31,638 nt of DNA from Betaproteobacteria bacterium (GTDB taxonomy: Bacteria > Pseudomonadota > Gammaproteobacteria > Burkholderiales > Casimicrobiaceae), in the NCBI GenBank assembly GCA_016720425.1, contig JADKKQ010000017.1:1-31638 (forward strand). The letters are read 5' to 3'. Positions 15,326 through 23,479 of the stretch are shown here, piece after piece. The number at the start of each line of letters is the position of its first letter. The first letter of the stretch is position 1. Both the position numbers and the translations under genes were made by a program. The notes beneath the pieces are model-generated. The model had not been told where the DNA came from, ran no database searches, and saw nothing but the letters and a program-made list of their open reading frames with translations.

Positions 15326-15661
15326 ATGGAAACCAAAGCAGTGCTGCGCGGCGTGCGCCTGTCGGCGCAGAAGGGCCGGCTGGTCGCCGACCAGATCCGC
15401 GGTTTGCCCGTGGACCGGGCGTTGAACGTGCTCGCCTTCAGCCCCAAGAAGGGCGCCAAGATCATCAGGAAGGTGCTCGAGTCGGCGATCGCCAACGCCG
15501 AGCACAACGACGGCGCCGACATCGACGAGCTCCGGGTCAAGACGATCTACGTCGACAAGGCGGAGAGCCTGCGCCGCTTCACCGCGCGCGCCAAGGGCCG
15601 TGGCAACACCATCCTGAAGCAGACCTGCCACATCTTCGTCGCCGTCGGCGACGGCAAATAG
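15326..15661 (+). CDS. rplV: 50S ribosomal protein L22
   Basis: L22, 111 residues, contacts all 23S rRNA domains and its beta-hairpin lines the exit tunnel where macrolides bind. The start is the ATG at 15326 (METKAVLRGVRLSAQKG), with GAGGGG at 15313-15318; the in-frame GTG at 15311 is rejected because it lies on that Shine-Dalgarno sequence. The hairpin loop RRFTARAKGRGNTIL is near residues 83-97. The stop is 10 bases before rpsC. Confidence 0.97.
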   Translation: METKAVLRGVRLSAQKGRLVADQIRGLPVDRALNVLAFSPKKGAKIIRKVLESAIANAEHNDGADIDELRVKTIYVDKAESLRRFTARAKGRGNTILKQTCHIFVAVGDGK

Positions 15662-15671
15662 GGACGGATCC

Positions 15672-16391
15672 ATGGGACAGAAAATACATCCGACCGGTTT
15701 CCGCCTCTGCGTCACCAGGAACTGGTCCTCCAAGTGGTTCGCGAACAGCAAGAACTTCGCGCCCACGCTGATGGAAGACATCAAGATCCGCGAATACCTG
15801 CGCAAGAAGCTCGCGCACGCCTCGGTCGGCAGCATCACCATCGAGCGGCCGGCGAAGAGCGCGCGCATCACGATCCACAGCGCGCGGCCCGGCGTGGTGA
15901 TCGGCAAGAAGGGCGAGGACATCGAGACGCTGCGCGCCGACCTGCGCAAGATGATGGGCGGCGACGTCGGCCTCAACATCGAGGAGATCCGCAAGCCGGA
16001 GATCGACGCGCAGCTCATCGCCGCGTCGATCGGCCAGCAGCTAGAGAAACGCATCATGTTCCGCCGGGCCATGAAGCGCGCGATGCAGAACGCGATGCGA
16101 CTGGGCGCCCAGGGCATCAAGATCATGTGCGCCGGGCGGTTGAACGGCATCGAGATCGCGCGCACGGAGTGGTACCGGGAGGGTCGCGTGCCGCTCCACA
16201 CGCTGCGCGCCGACATCGACTACGGTCTCGCGGAGGCCAAGACCACCTACGGGGTGATCGGCATCAAGGTCTGGGTGTTCAAGGGTGAACGGCTGGCGCA
16301 CAACGCCGAGCCGGTTCAGGCCCCGGCGCCGGCGCCGGAAGGGCCGAAGCGCCCGCGTCGAGCAGGAGTGAAGAATGCTGCAGCCAGCTAG
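15672..16391 (+). CDS. rpsC: 30S ribosomal protein S3
   Basis: S3, 239 residues, at the mRNA entry tunnel, where it helps unwind mRNA. The type II KH domain shows its GXXG loop in VVIGKKGEDIETLR (about residues 75-90). The C-terminus carries a Pro/Ala-rich then basic tail (about residues 215-239). The 3' end overlaps the first 17 bases of rplP, whose Shine-Dalgarno AGGAG (16364-16368) lies inside this gene. Confidence 0.98.
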   Translation: MGQKIHPTGFRLCVTRNWSSKWFANSKNFAPTLMEDIKIREYLRKKLAHASVGSITIERPAKSARITIHSARPGVVIGKKGEDIETLRADLRKMMGGDVGLNIEEIRKPEIDAQLIAASIGQQLEKRIMFRRAMKRAMQNAMRLGAQGIKIMCAGRLNGIEIARTEWYREGRVPLHTLRADIDYGLAEAKTTYGVIGIKVWVFKGERLAHNAEPVQAPAPAPEGPKRPRRAGVKNAAAS

Positions 16392-16788
16392 AAGGAAGTA
16401 CCGCAAGGAACAGAAGGGCCGCAACAAGGGCGTCGCGACCGTCGGCAACAAGGTCAGCTTCGGCGAGTACGGCCTGAAGGCGATCGGCCGCGGCCGCCTC
16501 ACCGCGCGGCAGATCGAGGCGGCGCGGCGGGCGATGACACGGCACATCAAGCGCGGCGGCCGCGTCTGGATCCGCATCTTCCCGGACAAGCCGGTCTCCA
16601 AGAAGCCTGCCGAGGTCCGGATGGGCAACGGCAAGGGCAACCCGGAGTACTACGTCGCCGAGATCCAGCCCGGCAAGGTGCTCTACGAGATGGACGGCGT
16701 GGAGGAGATCATCGCGCGCGAGGCGTTTGCGCTTGCCGCGGCCAAGCTGCCCATCCGGACGACGTTCGTCCACCGGCTGGTGGGCTGA
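16375..16788 (+). CDS. rplP: 50S ribosomal protein L16
   Basis: L16, 137 residues, next to the A-site tRNA on the large subunit. MLQPARRKYRKEQKGRNKGV is the standard start and fixes the ATG at 16375 despite the 17-base overlap with rpsC. The conserved arginine of the ARRAMTRHIKRGG segment (substrate of the YcfD oxygenase in E. coli) is present. rpmC begins 11 bases downstream. Confidence 0.98.
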   Translation: MLQPARRKYRKEQKGRNKGVATVGNKVSFGEYGLKAIGRGRLTARQIEAARRAMTRHIKRGGRVWIRIFPDKPVSKKPAEVRMGNGKGNPEYYVAEIQPGKVLYEMDGVEEIIAREAFALAAAKLPIRTTFVHRLVG

Positions 16789-16799
16789 CGGAGACGACG

Positions 16800-17012
16800 A
16801 TGAAACTGACCGACACCAAGAAGTCCCTGCACGCGAAGAACGCGACCGAGCTGCAGACCGAGCTGAACGCGCTCCTGAAGGAGCAGTTCGGGCTGCGGAT
16901 GCAGAAGGCCACGCAGCAGCTGCAGGACACCTCGAAGATCAAGGCCGCGCGCCGGAACATCGCCCGCGCGCGGACGCTCATTCACCAGAAGAAGGCAGGG
17001 GGCGCGGCATGA
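16800..17012 (+). CDS. rpmC: 50S ribosomal protein L29
   Basis: L29, 70 residues, a two-helix protein beside L23 at the tunnel exit, slightly longer than E. coli (63). The block LLKEQFGLRMQKATQQL and the motif ARRNIARARTL are diagnostic. GGAG precedes the ATG by 6 bases. The stop overlaps the rpsQ start (ATGA at 17009-17012), so the pair is coupled. Confidence 0.97.
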   Translation: MKLTDTKKSLHAKNATELQTELNALLKEQFGLRMQKATQQLQDTSKIKAARRNIARARTLIHQKKAGGAA

Positions 17013-17302
17013 CGCAGGCCACCGAAACCACTCAGGCTCCGGCGAAGAAGCCGATCCTCCAGACGCTGACCGGCCGGATCGTCAGCGACAAGATGGACAA
17101 GACGGTCACCGTCCTGGTCGAGCGACGGGTCAAGCATCCGCTGTACGGGAAGGTCGTGACCCGGTCGCGTAAGTACCACGCGCACGACGAGAACAACGAG
17201 TTCAAGCAAGGCGACCTGGTCGAGATCGAGGCCTGCCGCAAGCTCGCCAAGACCAAGGCCTACCGGGTCACCCGCCTGATCGAGAAGGCCAAGCTGGCCT
17301 GA
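17009..17302 (+). CDS. rpsQ: 30S ribosomal protein S17
   Basis: S17, 97 residues, an OB-fold protein that binds the 5' domain of 16S rRNA early in assembly. The core begins at TLTGRIVSDKMDKTVTV; about 16 residues of Thr/Gln/Lys-rich sequence precede it, more than in E. coli. The start is the ATG at 17009, overlapping rpmC by four bases. It is the last gene before a 243-base gap with a probable promoter. Confidence 0.97.
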   Translation: MTQATETTQAPAKKPILQTLTGRIVSDKMDKTVTVLVERRVKHPLYGKVVTRSRKYHAHDENNEFKQGDLVEIEACRKLAKTKAYRVTRLIEKAKLA

Positions 17303-17319
17303 AGCGATTTCGTGGGGGC

Positions 17320-17348
17320 TTGTGCGAAGCACAATTCCCTGCCATAAT
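17320..17348 (+). promoter_or_regulatory. Probable spc operon promoter
   Basis: TTGTGC (17320-17325), a 17-bp spacer and CATAAT (17343-17348) form a good sigma-70 match 18 bases after the rpsQ stop. Placement upstream of rplN matches the separate spc promoter known from E. coli. The 243-base gap, when the neighbouring genes overlap or nearly touch, supports a regulatory role. Confidence 0.6.
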
Positions 17349-17354
17349 TTCAGT

Positions 17355-17545
17355 TTCACCTGCCGCGGCCGGCAGAAGCGTCACCCCGGGCTGGCTTTTC
17401 TCGGGGCCGAACAGGCTCCCGAGGACGGCGCAGGCCCGACGGCCGCGGTCTTCCCCCGTCGGGGTCCAAAACTGGCCGCGGTCAAACCGCCCGAACGCAG
17501 CAGGACGCTGCGCCCGAGCACCGCGGGTTAAGTTGGAGAAGTGGC
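17355..17545 (+). promoter_or_regulatory. Structured leader upstream of rplN
   Basis: No gene is supported here. Visible inverted repeats are CTGCCG/CGGCAG around CGGC (17360-17375) and a perfect 8-bp stem CCCGACGG/CCGTCGGG (17435-17442 with 17456-17463). The decamer GGCCGCGGTC occurs twice, once in the loop of the second stem and again near 17473. A GGAGAAG Shine-Dalgarno closes the region. A role in spc operon control is inferred. Confidence 0.4.
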
Positions 17546-17914
17546 ATGATCCAGATGCAATCGATGCTTGACGTCGCCGACAACACCGGCGCGCGGCGAG
17601 TCATGTGCATTAAGGTGCTTGGCGGATCCAAGCGCCGCTACGCCCACATCGGCGACGTCATCAAGGTCACCATCAAGGACGCCGCCCCGCGCGGGCGCGT
17701 CAAGAAGGGTGAGGTCTACAGTGCGGTGGTCGTTCGCACCCGCCAGGGTGTGCGCCGCGACGACGGCGCACGCGTGCGCTTCGACGGCAACGCGGCCGTC
17801 CTGCTGAACAACAAGCTCGAGCCGATCGGCACCCGCATCTTCGGGCCTGTCACCCGCGAACTGCGCACCGAGCGATTCATGAAGATCGTCTCGCTCGCGC
17901 CGGAAGTGCTGTAG
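17546..17914 (+). CDS. rplN: 50S ribosomal protein L14
   Basis: L14, 122 residues, at the subunit interface, forming bridges with 16S rRNA; it is also the binding site of the silencing factor RsfS. MIQMQSMLDVADNTGARRVMC is the classic start, cut here by length only. GGAGAAG precedes the ATG by six bases. First gene of the spc operon. Confidence 0.98.
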   Translation: MIQMQSMLDVADNTGARRVMCIKVLGGSKRRYAHIGDVIKVTIKDAAPRGRVKKGEVYSAVVVRTRQGVRRDDGARVRFDGNAAVLLNNKLEPIGTRIFGPVTRELRTERFMKIVSLAPEVL

Positions 17915-17923
17915 GAGACAGTG

Positions 17924-18241
17924 ATGCGCAAAGTCAAGAAGGGTGACAACGTGATCGTCATCTCGGGCCGCGACAAGGGCAAGCGAGGCGACGTCGTTCG
18001 CGTCGTCGACGACGAGCACGTCGTCGTCGCCGGCATCAACCAGGTCAAGAAGCACCAGCGTCCGAACCCGATGAAGGGCGAGCAGGGCGGCATCGTCAAC
18101 AAGGACATGCCGATCCACGTCTCGAACGTCGCCGTGTTCAACCCGGTGACCAAGAAGGCCGACCGCGTCGGCTTCCGCACGCTCGAGGACGGCCGCAAGG
18201 TCCGTTTCTTCAAGTCCAACGGCGAGCTCGTCGGCGCGTAA
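17924..18241 (+). CDS. rplX: 50S ribosomal protein L24
   Basis: L24, 105 residues, an assembly initiator that binds the 5' end of 23S rRNA. The KOW motif is near the N-terminus (KKGDNVIVISGRDKGKRG). The start is the ATG at 17924; the in-frame GTG three bases earlier is less likely. The gene follows rplN by nine bases and precedes rplE by nine. Confidence 0.97.
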   Translation: MRKVKKGDNVIVISGRDKGKRGDVVRVVDDEHVVVAGINQVKKHQRPNPMKGEQGGIVNKDMPIHVSNVAVFNPVTKKADRVGFRTLEDGRKVRFFKSNGELVGA

Positions 18242-18250
18242 GGAGAACCC

Positions 18251-18790
18251 ATGGCCCGCCTGAAGGAAGTCTACAAGAACGAAATCGCGCCGGCGCTGAT
18301 CAAGCAGTTCGGCTACAAGTCGTCGATGGAAGTGCCGCGCATCCGGAAGATCGTCCTCAACATGGGCGTCGGCGAGGCGATCGGCGACAAGAAGCTGCTC
18401 GACAACGCCGCCGCCGACATGCAGAAGATCTCCGGCCAGAAGCCGGTCATCACCAAGGCCAAGAAGGCCATCGCCGGCTTCAAGATCCGCACCGGCTACC
18501 CGATCGGCTGCATGGTCACGCTGCGCCAGGACCGCATGTACGAGTTCCTCGACCGCCTGGTCTCCGTCGCGCTGCCGCGCGTGCGCGACTTCCGGGGCCT
18601 GTCGGGCCGTTCCTTCGACGGCCGCGGCAACTACAACATGGGCGTCAAGGAACAGGTCATCTTCCCGGAAATCGAGTACGACAAGGTCGACGCGATACGG
18701 GGGATGAACATCACCATCACCACGACCGCGAAGACCGACGCCGAGGCGAAGGCGCTGCTCGCCGCGTTCAAGTTCCCGTTCAAGCCCTGA
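18251..18790 (+). CDS. rplE: 50S ribosomal protein L5
   Basis: L5, 179 residues, binds 5S rRNA in the central protuberance and contacts P-site tRNA. The blocks VPRIRKIVLNMGVGEA and FRGLSGRSFDGRGNYNMG are canonical. AAGGAG lies just before the ATG. In E. coli the S8 repressor binds near this start; I do not see an obvious copy of that target in the short 9-base gap. Confidence 0.98.
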   Translation: MARLKEVYKNEIAPALIKQFGYKSSMEVPRIRKIVLNMGVGEAIGDKKLLDNAAADMQKISGQKPVITKAKKAIAGFKIRTGYPIGCMVTLRQDRMYEFLDRLVSVALPRVRDFRGLSGRSFDGRGNYNMGVKEQVIFPEIEYDKVDAIRGMNITITTTAKTDAEAKALLAAFKFPFKP

Positions 18791-18797
18791 GGTCGCA

Positions 18798-19103
18798 ATG
18801 GCCAAACTGTCCCTGATCAACCGCGACGAGAAGCGCCGCGACCTGGTGAAGAAGTACGCCAAGAAGCGCGCGGCTCTGGTCGCGATCATCAACAACACGA
18901 AGGCGTCCGACGACGATCGCTACGAGGCGCGGCTCAAGCTGCAGCAGCTGCCGCGAAACGCGAATCCGACGCGCCTGCGCAACCGCTGTGCGATCACCGG
19001 TCGCCCGCGTGGCTTCTTCCGCAAGTTCGGCCTCGGCCGCAACAAGTTGCGGGAGTTCGCCATGCGCGGCGAGGTTCCGGGTGTCGTCAAGGCCAGCTGG
19101 TAA
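18798..19103 (+). CDS. rpsN: 30S ribosomal protein S14, zinc-independent form
   Basis: S14, 101 residues, in the 30S head. It is the long form with a single cysteine, so it lacks the CxxC zinc ribbon of the short form. The C-terminal GRPRGFFRKFGLGRNKLREF block is diagnostic. GAGG precedes the ATG at 18798, seven bases after rplE. Confidence 0.98.
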   Translation: MAKLSLINRDEKRRDLVKKYAKKRAALVAIINNTKASDDDRYEARLKLQQLPRNANPTRLRNRCAITGRPRGFFRKFGLGRNKLREFAMRGEVPGVVKASW

Positions 19104-19127
19104 CGAAGAATGCAGGTGAGGTGATTC

Positions 19128-19523
19128 ATGAGCATGACTGACCCTATCGCCGACATGCTGACACGCATCCGCAATGCGCAGATGGTGGAGCACGCGGTCG
19201 TCACTATGCCGTCGTCCAAGGTGAAGCTGTCCATCGCGAAGGTGCTGAAGGACGAAGGCTACATAGACGACTTCAAGGTCTCCGGCGAGGGCGTGAAGCC
19301 GGTGCTGGAGATCGCGCTCAAGTACTACGCGGGACGGCCGGTGATCGAGAGGATCGAGCGCATCTCCTCGCCCGGCCTGCGCGTCTACAAGGGCAAGGGC
19401 GACATTCCGCGGGTGATGAACGGGCTGGGCATCGCCATCGTCTCCACCTCGCGGGGCGTGATGACCGACCGCAAGGCGCGCGCAACGGGCGTCGGCGGCG
19501 AAGTCCTCTGCATCGTGGCCTGA
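19128..19523 (+). CDS. rpsH: 30S ribosomal protein S8
   Basis: S8, 131 residues, binds the central domain of 16S rRNA and is the spc operon repressor in E. coli. MSMTDPIADMLTRIRNAQ and the C-terminal STSRGVMTDRKARATGVGGE are canonical. A strong AGGTGAGGTGA lies upstream of the ATG. Confidence 0.98.
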   Translation: MSMTDPIADMLTRIRNAQMVEHAVVTMPSSKVKLSIAKVLKDEGYIDDFKVSGEGVKPVLEIALKYYAGRPVIERIERISSPGLRVYKGKGDIPRVMNGLGIAIVSTSRGVMTDRKARATGVGGEVLCIVA

Positions 19524-19546
19524 CCGTCGAGCGAGAGGACACCAAC

Positions 19547-20090
19547 ATGTCGCGAATTGGCAATCACCCCATCCCGCTGCCGGCCAAGGTCGAGGTCACG
19601 CTTGCGCCCGGCGCCATCACCGTCAAGGGGCCGCTCGGCACGCTGTCGCGCCAGTACGGCGCCGGCCGCTACGGCGACGCGCTGTCGATCGAACAGGACG
19701 GCAACAACCTGGTCTGCAAGGCCGCGAGCGAGGCGGCGAAGCCGATGCACGGCACGCTGCGGGCGCTCGTCGCCAACATGGTCAAGGGCGTCTCGGTCGG
19801 CTTCGAGCGCAAGCTGACGCTGGTCGGCGTCGGCTACCGCGCCCAGGCAGCCGGCGACAAGGTCAACCTGTCGCTGGGCTTCTCCCACCCGGTGGTCCAC
19901 ACGATGCCGCAGGGCGTCAAGGTGGAGACCCCGGTGCAGACCGAGATCCTGGTCAAGGGCATCGACAAGCAGGCCGTCGGCCAGGTGGCGGCCGAGATCC
20001 GCGCCTATCGTCCGCCCGAGCCGTACAAGGGCAAAGGGTGTCCGCTACGCGAACGAGCGGGTCGTCATCAAGGAAACGAAGAAGAAGTAG
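19547..20090 (+). CDS. rplF: 50S ribosomal protein L6, with one-base frameshift near the 3' end
   Basis: L6, a two-domain protein near the sarcin-ricin loop and factor-binding site. The frame is normal through AYRPPEPYKGK, then one extra A in the AAA at 20033-20035 shifts it, so the raw frame misses its stop and runs to 20197 with an unrelated tail. Removing one A restores GVRYANERVVIKETKKK and a stop at 20088-20090, for 180 residues (family about 177). The site is a short AAAGGG homopolymer, so a sequencing error is the simplest reading; L6 is essential or nearly so in most bacteria. GAGAGGA precedes the ATG. Confidence 0.95.
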
Positions 20091-20193
20091 GATCGCCCGG
20101 TGACTCCCGCCGTCGGCCGCGCCCTGTTCCGGCGGCGGGCGGCGACGATCCCGGACGTCTTGGCTCAGGCATGATCAGTCGGAAGGACCCACG

Positions 20194-20547
20194 ATGAACA
20201 AGAAGGAAGCTCGAGTCCGCCGCTCCCGCAAAACCCGGGCGCGCATTGCCGAGCAGCGTGCGACGCGGCTGGTGGTCAGCCGCTCGAACTCGCACATCTA
20301 CGCGCAGATCATCGCGCCCACCGGCGACAAGGTGCTGGCCGCCGCGTCGACCGCCGAGGCGGACGTGCGCAAGGACATGAAGAACGGCGGCAACAAGGCT
20401 GCGGCGGCCGTGATCGGCAAGCTGATCGCCGACAAGGCGAAGGCGCTGGGCATCGAGAGCGTCGCCTTCGATCGTTCCGGTTTCCGGTACCACGGTCGCG
20501 TCCAGGCGCTGGCCGACGCGGCCCGCGAGAACGGCCTCAAGTTCTGA
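20194..20547 (+). CDS. rplR: 50S ribosomal protein L18
   Basis: L18, 117 residues, binds 5S rRNA with L5 in the central protuberance. The start MNKKEARVRRSRKTRARI and the end RSGFRYHGRVQALADAAREN are canonical. GGAAGGA precedes the ATG. The gap from rplF is 103 bases with a CCCGCCG/CGGCGGG inverted repeat (20106-20112 with 20133-20139). A dispersed repeat begins at its stop codon. Confidence 0.98.
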   Translation: MNKKEARVRRSRKTRARIAEQRATRLVVSRSNSHIYAQIIAPTGDKVLAAASTAEADVRKDMKNGGNKAAAAVIGKLIADKAKALGIESVAFDRSGFRYHGRVQALADAARENGLKF

Positions 20548-20628
20548 ATGAGCCCCCAAGCTCACTTCCTTCGCCTCCCCCCGAGGGGGATGCAGGTCGC
20601 CCCTGGGGCGGCCCGGCGGGCGGCCTGA
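20548..20628 (+). repeat. Dispersed G/C-box repeat, copy 2
   Basis: This copy lies between rplR and rpsE and aligns along its length with copy 1 (14104-14180): both start ATG directly after a TGA stop, both contain GCTCACTTC, a CCCCC..AGGGGG hairpin, GGGGCGGCCC and a final GGCCTGA or GACCTGA. A few substitutions and single-base gaps separate them. The copy is followed by a normal rpsE Shine-Dalgarno. Confidence 0.8.
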
Positions 20629-20656
20629 CACCGCAACAGATCTAGGAAAGCTCAAC

Positions 20657-21172
20657 ATGGCGAGAATGCAGCAGCAGCAGGACGATCGCGGCGACGGCCT
20701 GCGCGAGAAGATGATCAGCATCAACCGCGTCACCAAGGTGGTGAAGGGCGGGCGGATCCTCGGCTTTGCAGCGCTGACCGTGGTCGGCGACGGCGACGGT
20801 CGCGTCGGCATCGGCAAGGGCAAGGCCAAGGAAGTCCCGGTCGCCGTGCAGAAGGCGATGGAAGAGGCGCGGCGCCGGATGATCAAGGTGAACCTCAAGA
20901 GCGGCACCGTGCATCACCCGGTCGAGGGGCGTCACGGAGCGACCAAGGTGTTCATGCAGCCCGCCTCCGACGGCACCGGCGTGATCGCCGGCGGCCCGAT
21001 GCGCGCCGTGTTCGAGGTCGTCGGCGTGACCAACGTCCTGGCCAAGTGCCACGGCTCGACCAATCCCTACAACCTGGTTCGCGCCACGCTGAACGCGCTG
21101 TCGAACCTCAATTCGCCCGCAGAGATCGCCGCCAAGCGCGGTCTGACGGTCGACCAGATCCTGGAGGCCTGA
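20657..21172 (+). CDS. rpsE: 30S ribosomal protein S5
   Basis: S5, 171 residues, at the mRNA entry site, where it affects decoding accuracy and spectinomycin binding. The loop VTKVVKGGRILGFAALTVVG (about residues 25-44) carries the residues where spectinomycin resistance arises and looks wild type. AGGAAAG precedes the ATG. rpmD starts two bases after its stop. Confidence 0.98.
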   Translation: MARMQQQQDDRGDGLREKMISINRVTKVVKGGRILGFAALTVVGDGDGRVGIGKGKAKEVPVAVQKAMEEARRRMIKVNLKSGTVHHPVEGRHGATKVFMQPASDGTGVIAGGPMRAVFEVVGVTNVLAKCHGSTNPYNLVRATLNALSNLNSPAEIAAKRGLTVDQILEA

Positions 21173-21174
21173 CC

Positions 21175-21369
21175 ATGGCGGCGGCAAAGAAGCTGCGGCT
21201 GACGCTGGTCCGGAGCGTCGCCAATACCAAGCAGGATCACCGCGCGACGGTTCGCGGACTCGGCCTCAAGTGGACCAACCACTCGGTCGAAGTCGTCGAC
21301 ACGCCGTCGACGCGCGGGATGATCAACAAGGTGAGCTATCTGATCAAGGTGGCGGAAGCCAACGTCTGA
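21175..21369 (+). CDS. rpmD: 50S ribosomal protein L30
   Basis: L30, 64 residues, a small surface protein of the large subunit. The sequence LRLTLVRSVANTKQDHRATV and the end MINKVSYLIKVAE match the family. The start is the ATG at 21175 with CTGGAGG upstream inside rpsE; coupling to rpsE is likely. Confidence 0.97.
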   Translation: MAAAKKLRLTLVRSVANTKQDHRATVRGLGLKWTNHSVEVVDTPSTRGMINKVSYLIKVAEANV

Positions 21370-21391
21370 GCAAGCACTGGGGAGTCCGCAA

Positions 21392-21823
21392 ATGCGGCTG
21401 AACACGATCAAACCTGCCGAAGGTTCCAACAAGTCGCGGCGCCGCGTGGGTCGCGGCATCGGCTCGGGCCTCGGCAAGACCGGCGGGCGCGGCCACAAGG
21501 GCCAGAAGTCCCGTTCGGGCGGCTTCCACAAGGTCGGCTTCGAAGGCGGCCAGATGCCGCTGCAGCGCCGCCTGCCCAAGCGCGGCTTCGTCTCGCTGAC
21601 GCGCGACGACACCGCCGAGGTGCGCCTGTCCGACCTCGCCCGGCTGCCCGTCGCCGACATCGACCTGCTGGCGCTCAAGGCGGCCGGGGTCGTGCCCTCG
21701 CTCGCGAAGGCGGCCAAGGTCATCAAGGCCGGCAAGCTCGAGAAGGCAGTGAAGCTCACCGGCATCGGCGTCACCAAGGGTGCCAAGGCGGCGATCGAAG
21801 CCGCCGGCGGCAGCGTGGCCTGA
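21392..21823 (+). CDS. rplO: 50S ribosomal protein L15
   Basis: L15, 143 residues, a late assembly protein with a long Gly/Arg-rich N-terminal extension into 23S rRNA (KSRRRVGRGIGSGLGKT, then GRGHKGQKSRSGG). The start MRLNTIKPAEGS follows GGGGAG. secY begins 31 bases downstream. Confidence 0.98.
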   Translation: MRLNTIKPAEGSNKSRRRVGRGIGSGLGKTGGRGHKGQKSRSGGFHKVGFEGGQMPLQRRLPKRGFVSLTRDDTAEVRLSDLARLPVADIDLLALKAAGVVPSLAKAAKVIKAGKLEKAVKLTGIGVTKGAKAAIEAAGGSVA

Positions 21824-21854
21824 ACGGCCGCCAGCGACAGATCGGGGAAACACG

Positions 21855-23177
21855 TTGGCCCTCAACAATCCGGCCCTGAAGAGCGGTTCCAAGTACGCCG
21901 ACCTCAAGCGGCGGCTCTGGTTCCTGCTGGGCGCGCTCGTCGTCTACCGGATCGGGACGCACATCCCGGTGCCGGGCATCAACGCGAGCGTGCTGGACGA
22001 GCTGTTCCGCTCGCAGCAGGGCGGCATTCTCGGGCTGTTCAACGTCTTCTCCGGCGGCGCGCTGTCCCGGTTCTCGATCCTCGCGCTGGGGATCATGCCG
22101 TACATCTCGGCGTCGATCATCATGCAGCTGTGCACGGTGGTCGTGCCGTCGCTCGAGGCGCTGAAGAAGGAAGGCGAGGCCGGGCGGCGCAAGATCACGC
22201 AGTACACCCGCTACGGCACGCTGGGACTCGCGTTCTTCCAGGCCTTCGGCATCTCGATGGCGCTGGAACAGCAGGCGGGGCTGGTGCTGAACCCCGGCCT
22301 CTCGTTCCAGATCGTCTCCGCCGTGACCCTCGTCACCGGGACGATGTTCCTGATGTGGCTGGGCGAGCAGATCACCGAGCGGGGCCTCGGCAACGGCATC
22401 TCGCTGCTGATCTTCGCCGGCATCGCCGCCGGCCTGCCGGCGGCGATCGGGCAGACGCTGGAGCAGGCGCGCACCGGTGCCTACTCGATCCCGCTGGTGC
22501 TCGGCATCGTGATCCTGGTCGTCGTCGTCACCGGATTCGTGGTCTTCGTCGAGCGCGCGCTGCGCAAGATCCTCGTCAACTACGCCAAGCGCCAGGTCGG
22601 CAACAAGGTCTACCAGGGCCAGAGCTCGCACCTGCCGCTGAAGCTCAACATGGCCGGCGTGATCCCGCCGATCTTCGCCTCGTCGATCATCCTGTTCCCG
22701 GCGACGCTGGCCCAGTGGTTCGGCAGCGGCGAGGGGACGATCTGGCTGCGCGACCTCGCGGCGACGCTCGCCCCCGGCCAGCCGGTGCACGAGATCCTCT
22801 ACGCGGCGGCGATCATCTTCTTCTGCTTCTTCTACACGGCGCTCCAGTACAACCCGAAGGAGACCGCCGAGAACCTGAAGAAGAGCGGCGCGTTCATCCC
22901 CGGTTACCGGCCCGGCGACCAGACCGCCCGCTACATCGAGCGCATCACGCTGCGCCTCACGCTGCTGGGCTCGATCTACCTGGTGATCGTCTGCTTCGTC
23001 CCGAACTTCCTGATCGCGTGGAAGAACGTGCCGTTCTACTTCGGCGGGACGTCGCTGCTGATCATCGTCGTCGTGACCATGGATTTCATGACCCAGGTGC
23101 AGGCTTACCTGATGTCCCAGCAGTACGAGAGCCTGCTCAAGAAGGCCAACTTCAAGGGCGGGCTGCCCACGCGCTGA
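21855..23177 (+). CDS. secY: Preprotein translocase subunit SecY
   Basis: SecY, 440 residues, the channel of the SecYEG complex in the inner membrane that exports unfolded proteins and inserts membrane proteins. Ten hydrophobic segments are expected and several are obvious, such as the first after RRLWFLLGALVVYRIG. The plug region and FSGGALSRFSILALGIMPYIS are canonical. The start is taken as the TTG at 21855 (MALNNPALKSG) because it has GGGG at 21844-21847 and the family begins here; no ATG fits. Its stop overlaps the infA start. Confidence 0.96.
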   Translation: MALNNPALKSGSKYADLKRRLWFLLGALVVYRIGTHIPVPGINASVLDELFRSQQGGILGLFNVFSGGALSRFSILALGIMPYISASIIMQLCTVVVPSLEALKKEGEAGRRKITQYTRYGTLGLAFFQAFGISMALEQQAGLVLNPGLSFQIVSAVTLVTGTMFLMWLGEQITERGLGNGISLLIFAGIAAGLPAAIGQTLEQARTGAYSIPLVLGIVILVVVVTGFVVFVERALRKILVNYAKRQVGNKVYQGQSSHLPLKLNMAGVIPPIFASSIILFPATLAQWFGSGEGTIWLRDLAATLAPGQPVHEILYAAAIIFFCFFYTALQYNPKETAENLKKSGAFIPGYRPGDQTARYIERITLRLTLLGSIYLVIVCFVPNFLIAWKNVPFYFGGTSLLIIVVVTMDFMTQVQAYLMSQQYESLLKKANFKGGLPTR

Positions 23178-23395
23178 TGGCGAAAGAAGAAACGATCCAG
23201 ATGCAGGGTGAAATCCTGGAGATGTTGCCCAACGCGACATTCCGGGTGAAGCTGGAAAACGGCCACGTCGTGCTGGGGCACATCTCCGGCAAGATGCGGA
23301 TGCACTACATCAAGATTCTGCCGGGCGACAAGGTCACGGTCGACCTCACGCCCTACGACCTGTCGCGGGCGCGGATCACCTTCCGCGCCAAGTGA
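23177..23395 (+). CDS. infA: Translation initiation factor IF-1
   Basis: IF-1, 72 residues, an S1-type OB-fold that occupies the A site during initiation. The sequence LPNATFRVKLENGHVVLGHI and LTPYDLSRARITFRAK fits the spc-operon infA copy typical of Burkholderiales. The ATG at 23177 overlaps the secY TGA by one base (TGATG), a strong sign of coupling. Confidence 0.98.
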   Translation: MAKEETIQMQGEILEMLPNATFRVKLENGHVVLGHISGKMRMHYIKILPGDKVTVDLTPYDLSRARITFRAK

Positions 23396-23479
23396 CGAGC
23401 GGATAGCTACAACGGGCCGCAGCGGGCGGCCGGCGCGAGCAGCGCCCCCCGCGGCCGCAGGTTCCAGGAAGGGACGGAA

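Noticed and set aside
20033..20090. Programmed frameshift in rplF
   Set aside because: No established precedent for L6; the short A/G run fits an indel error better.
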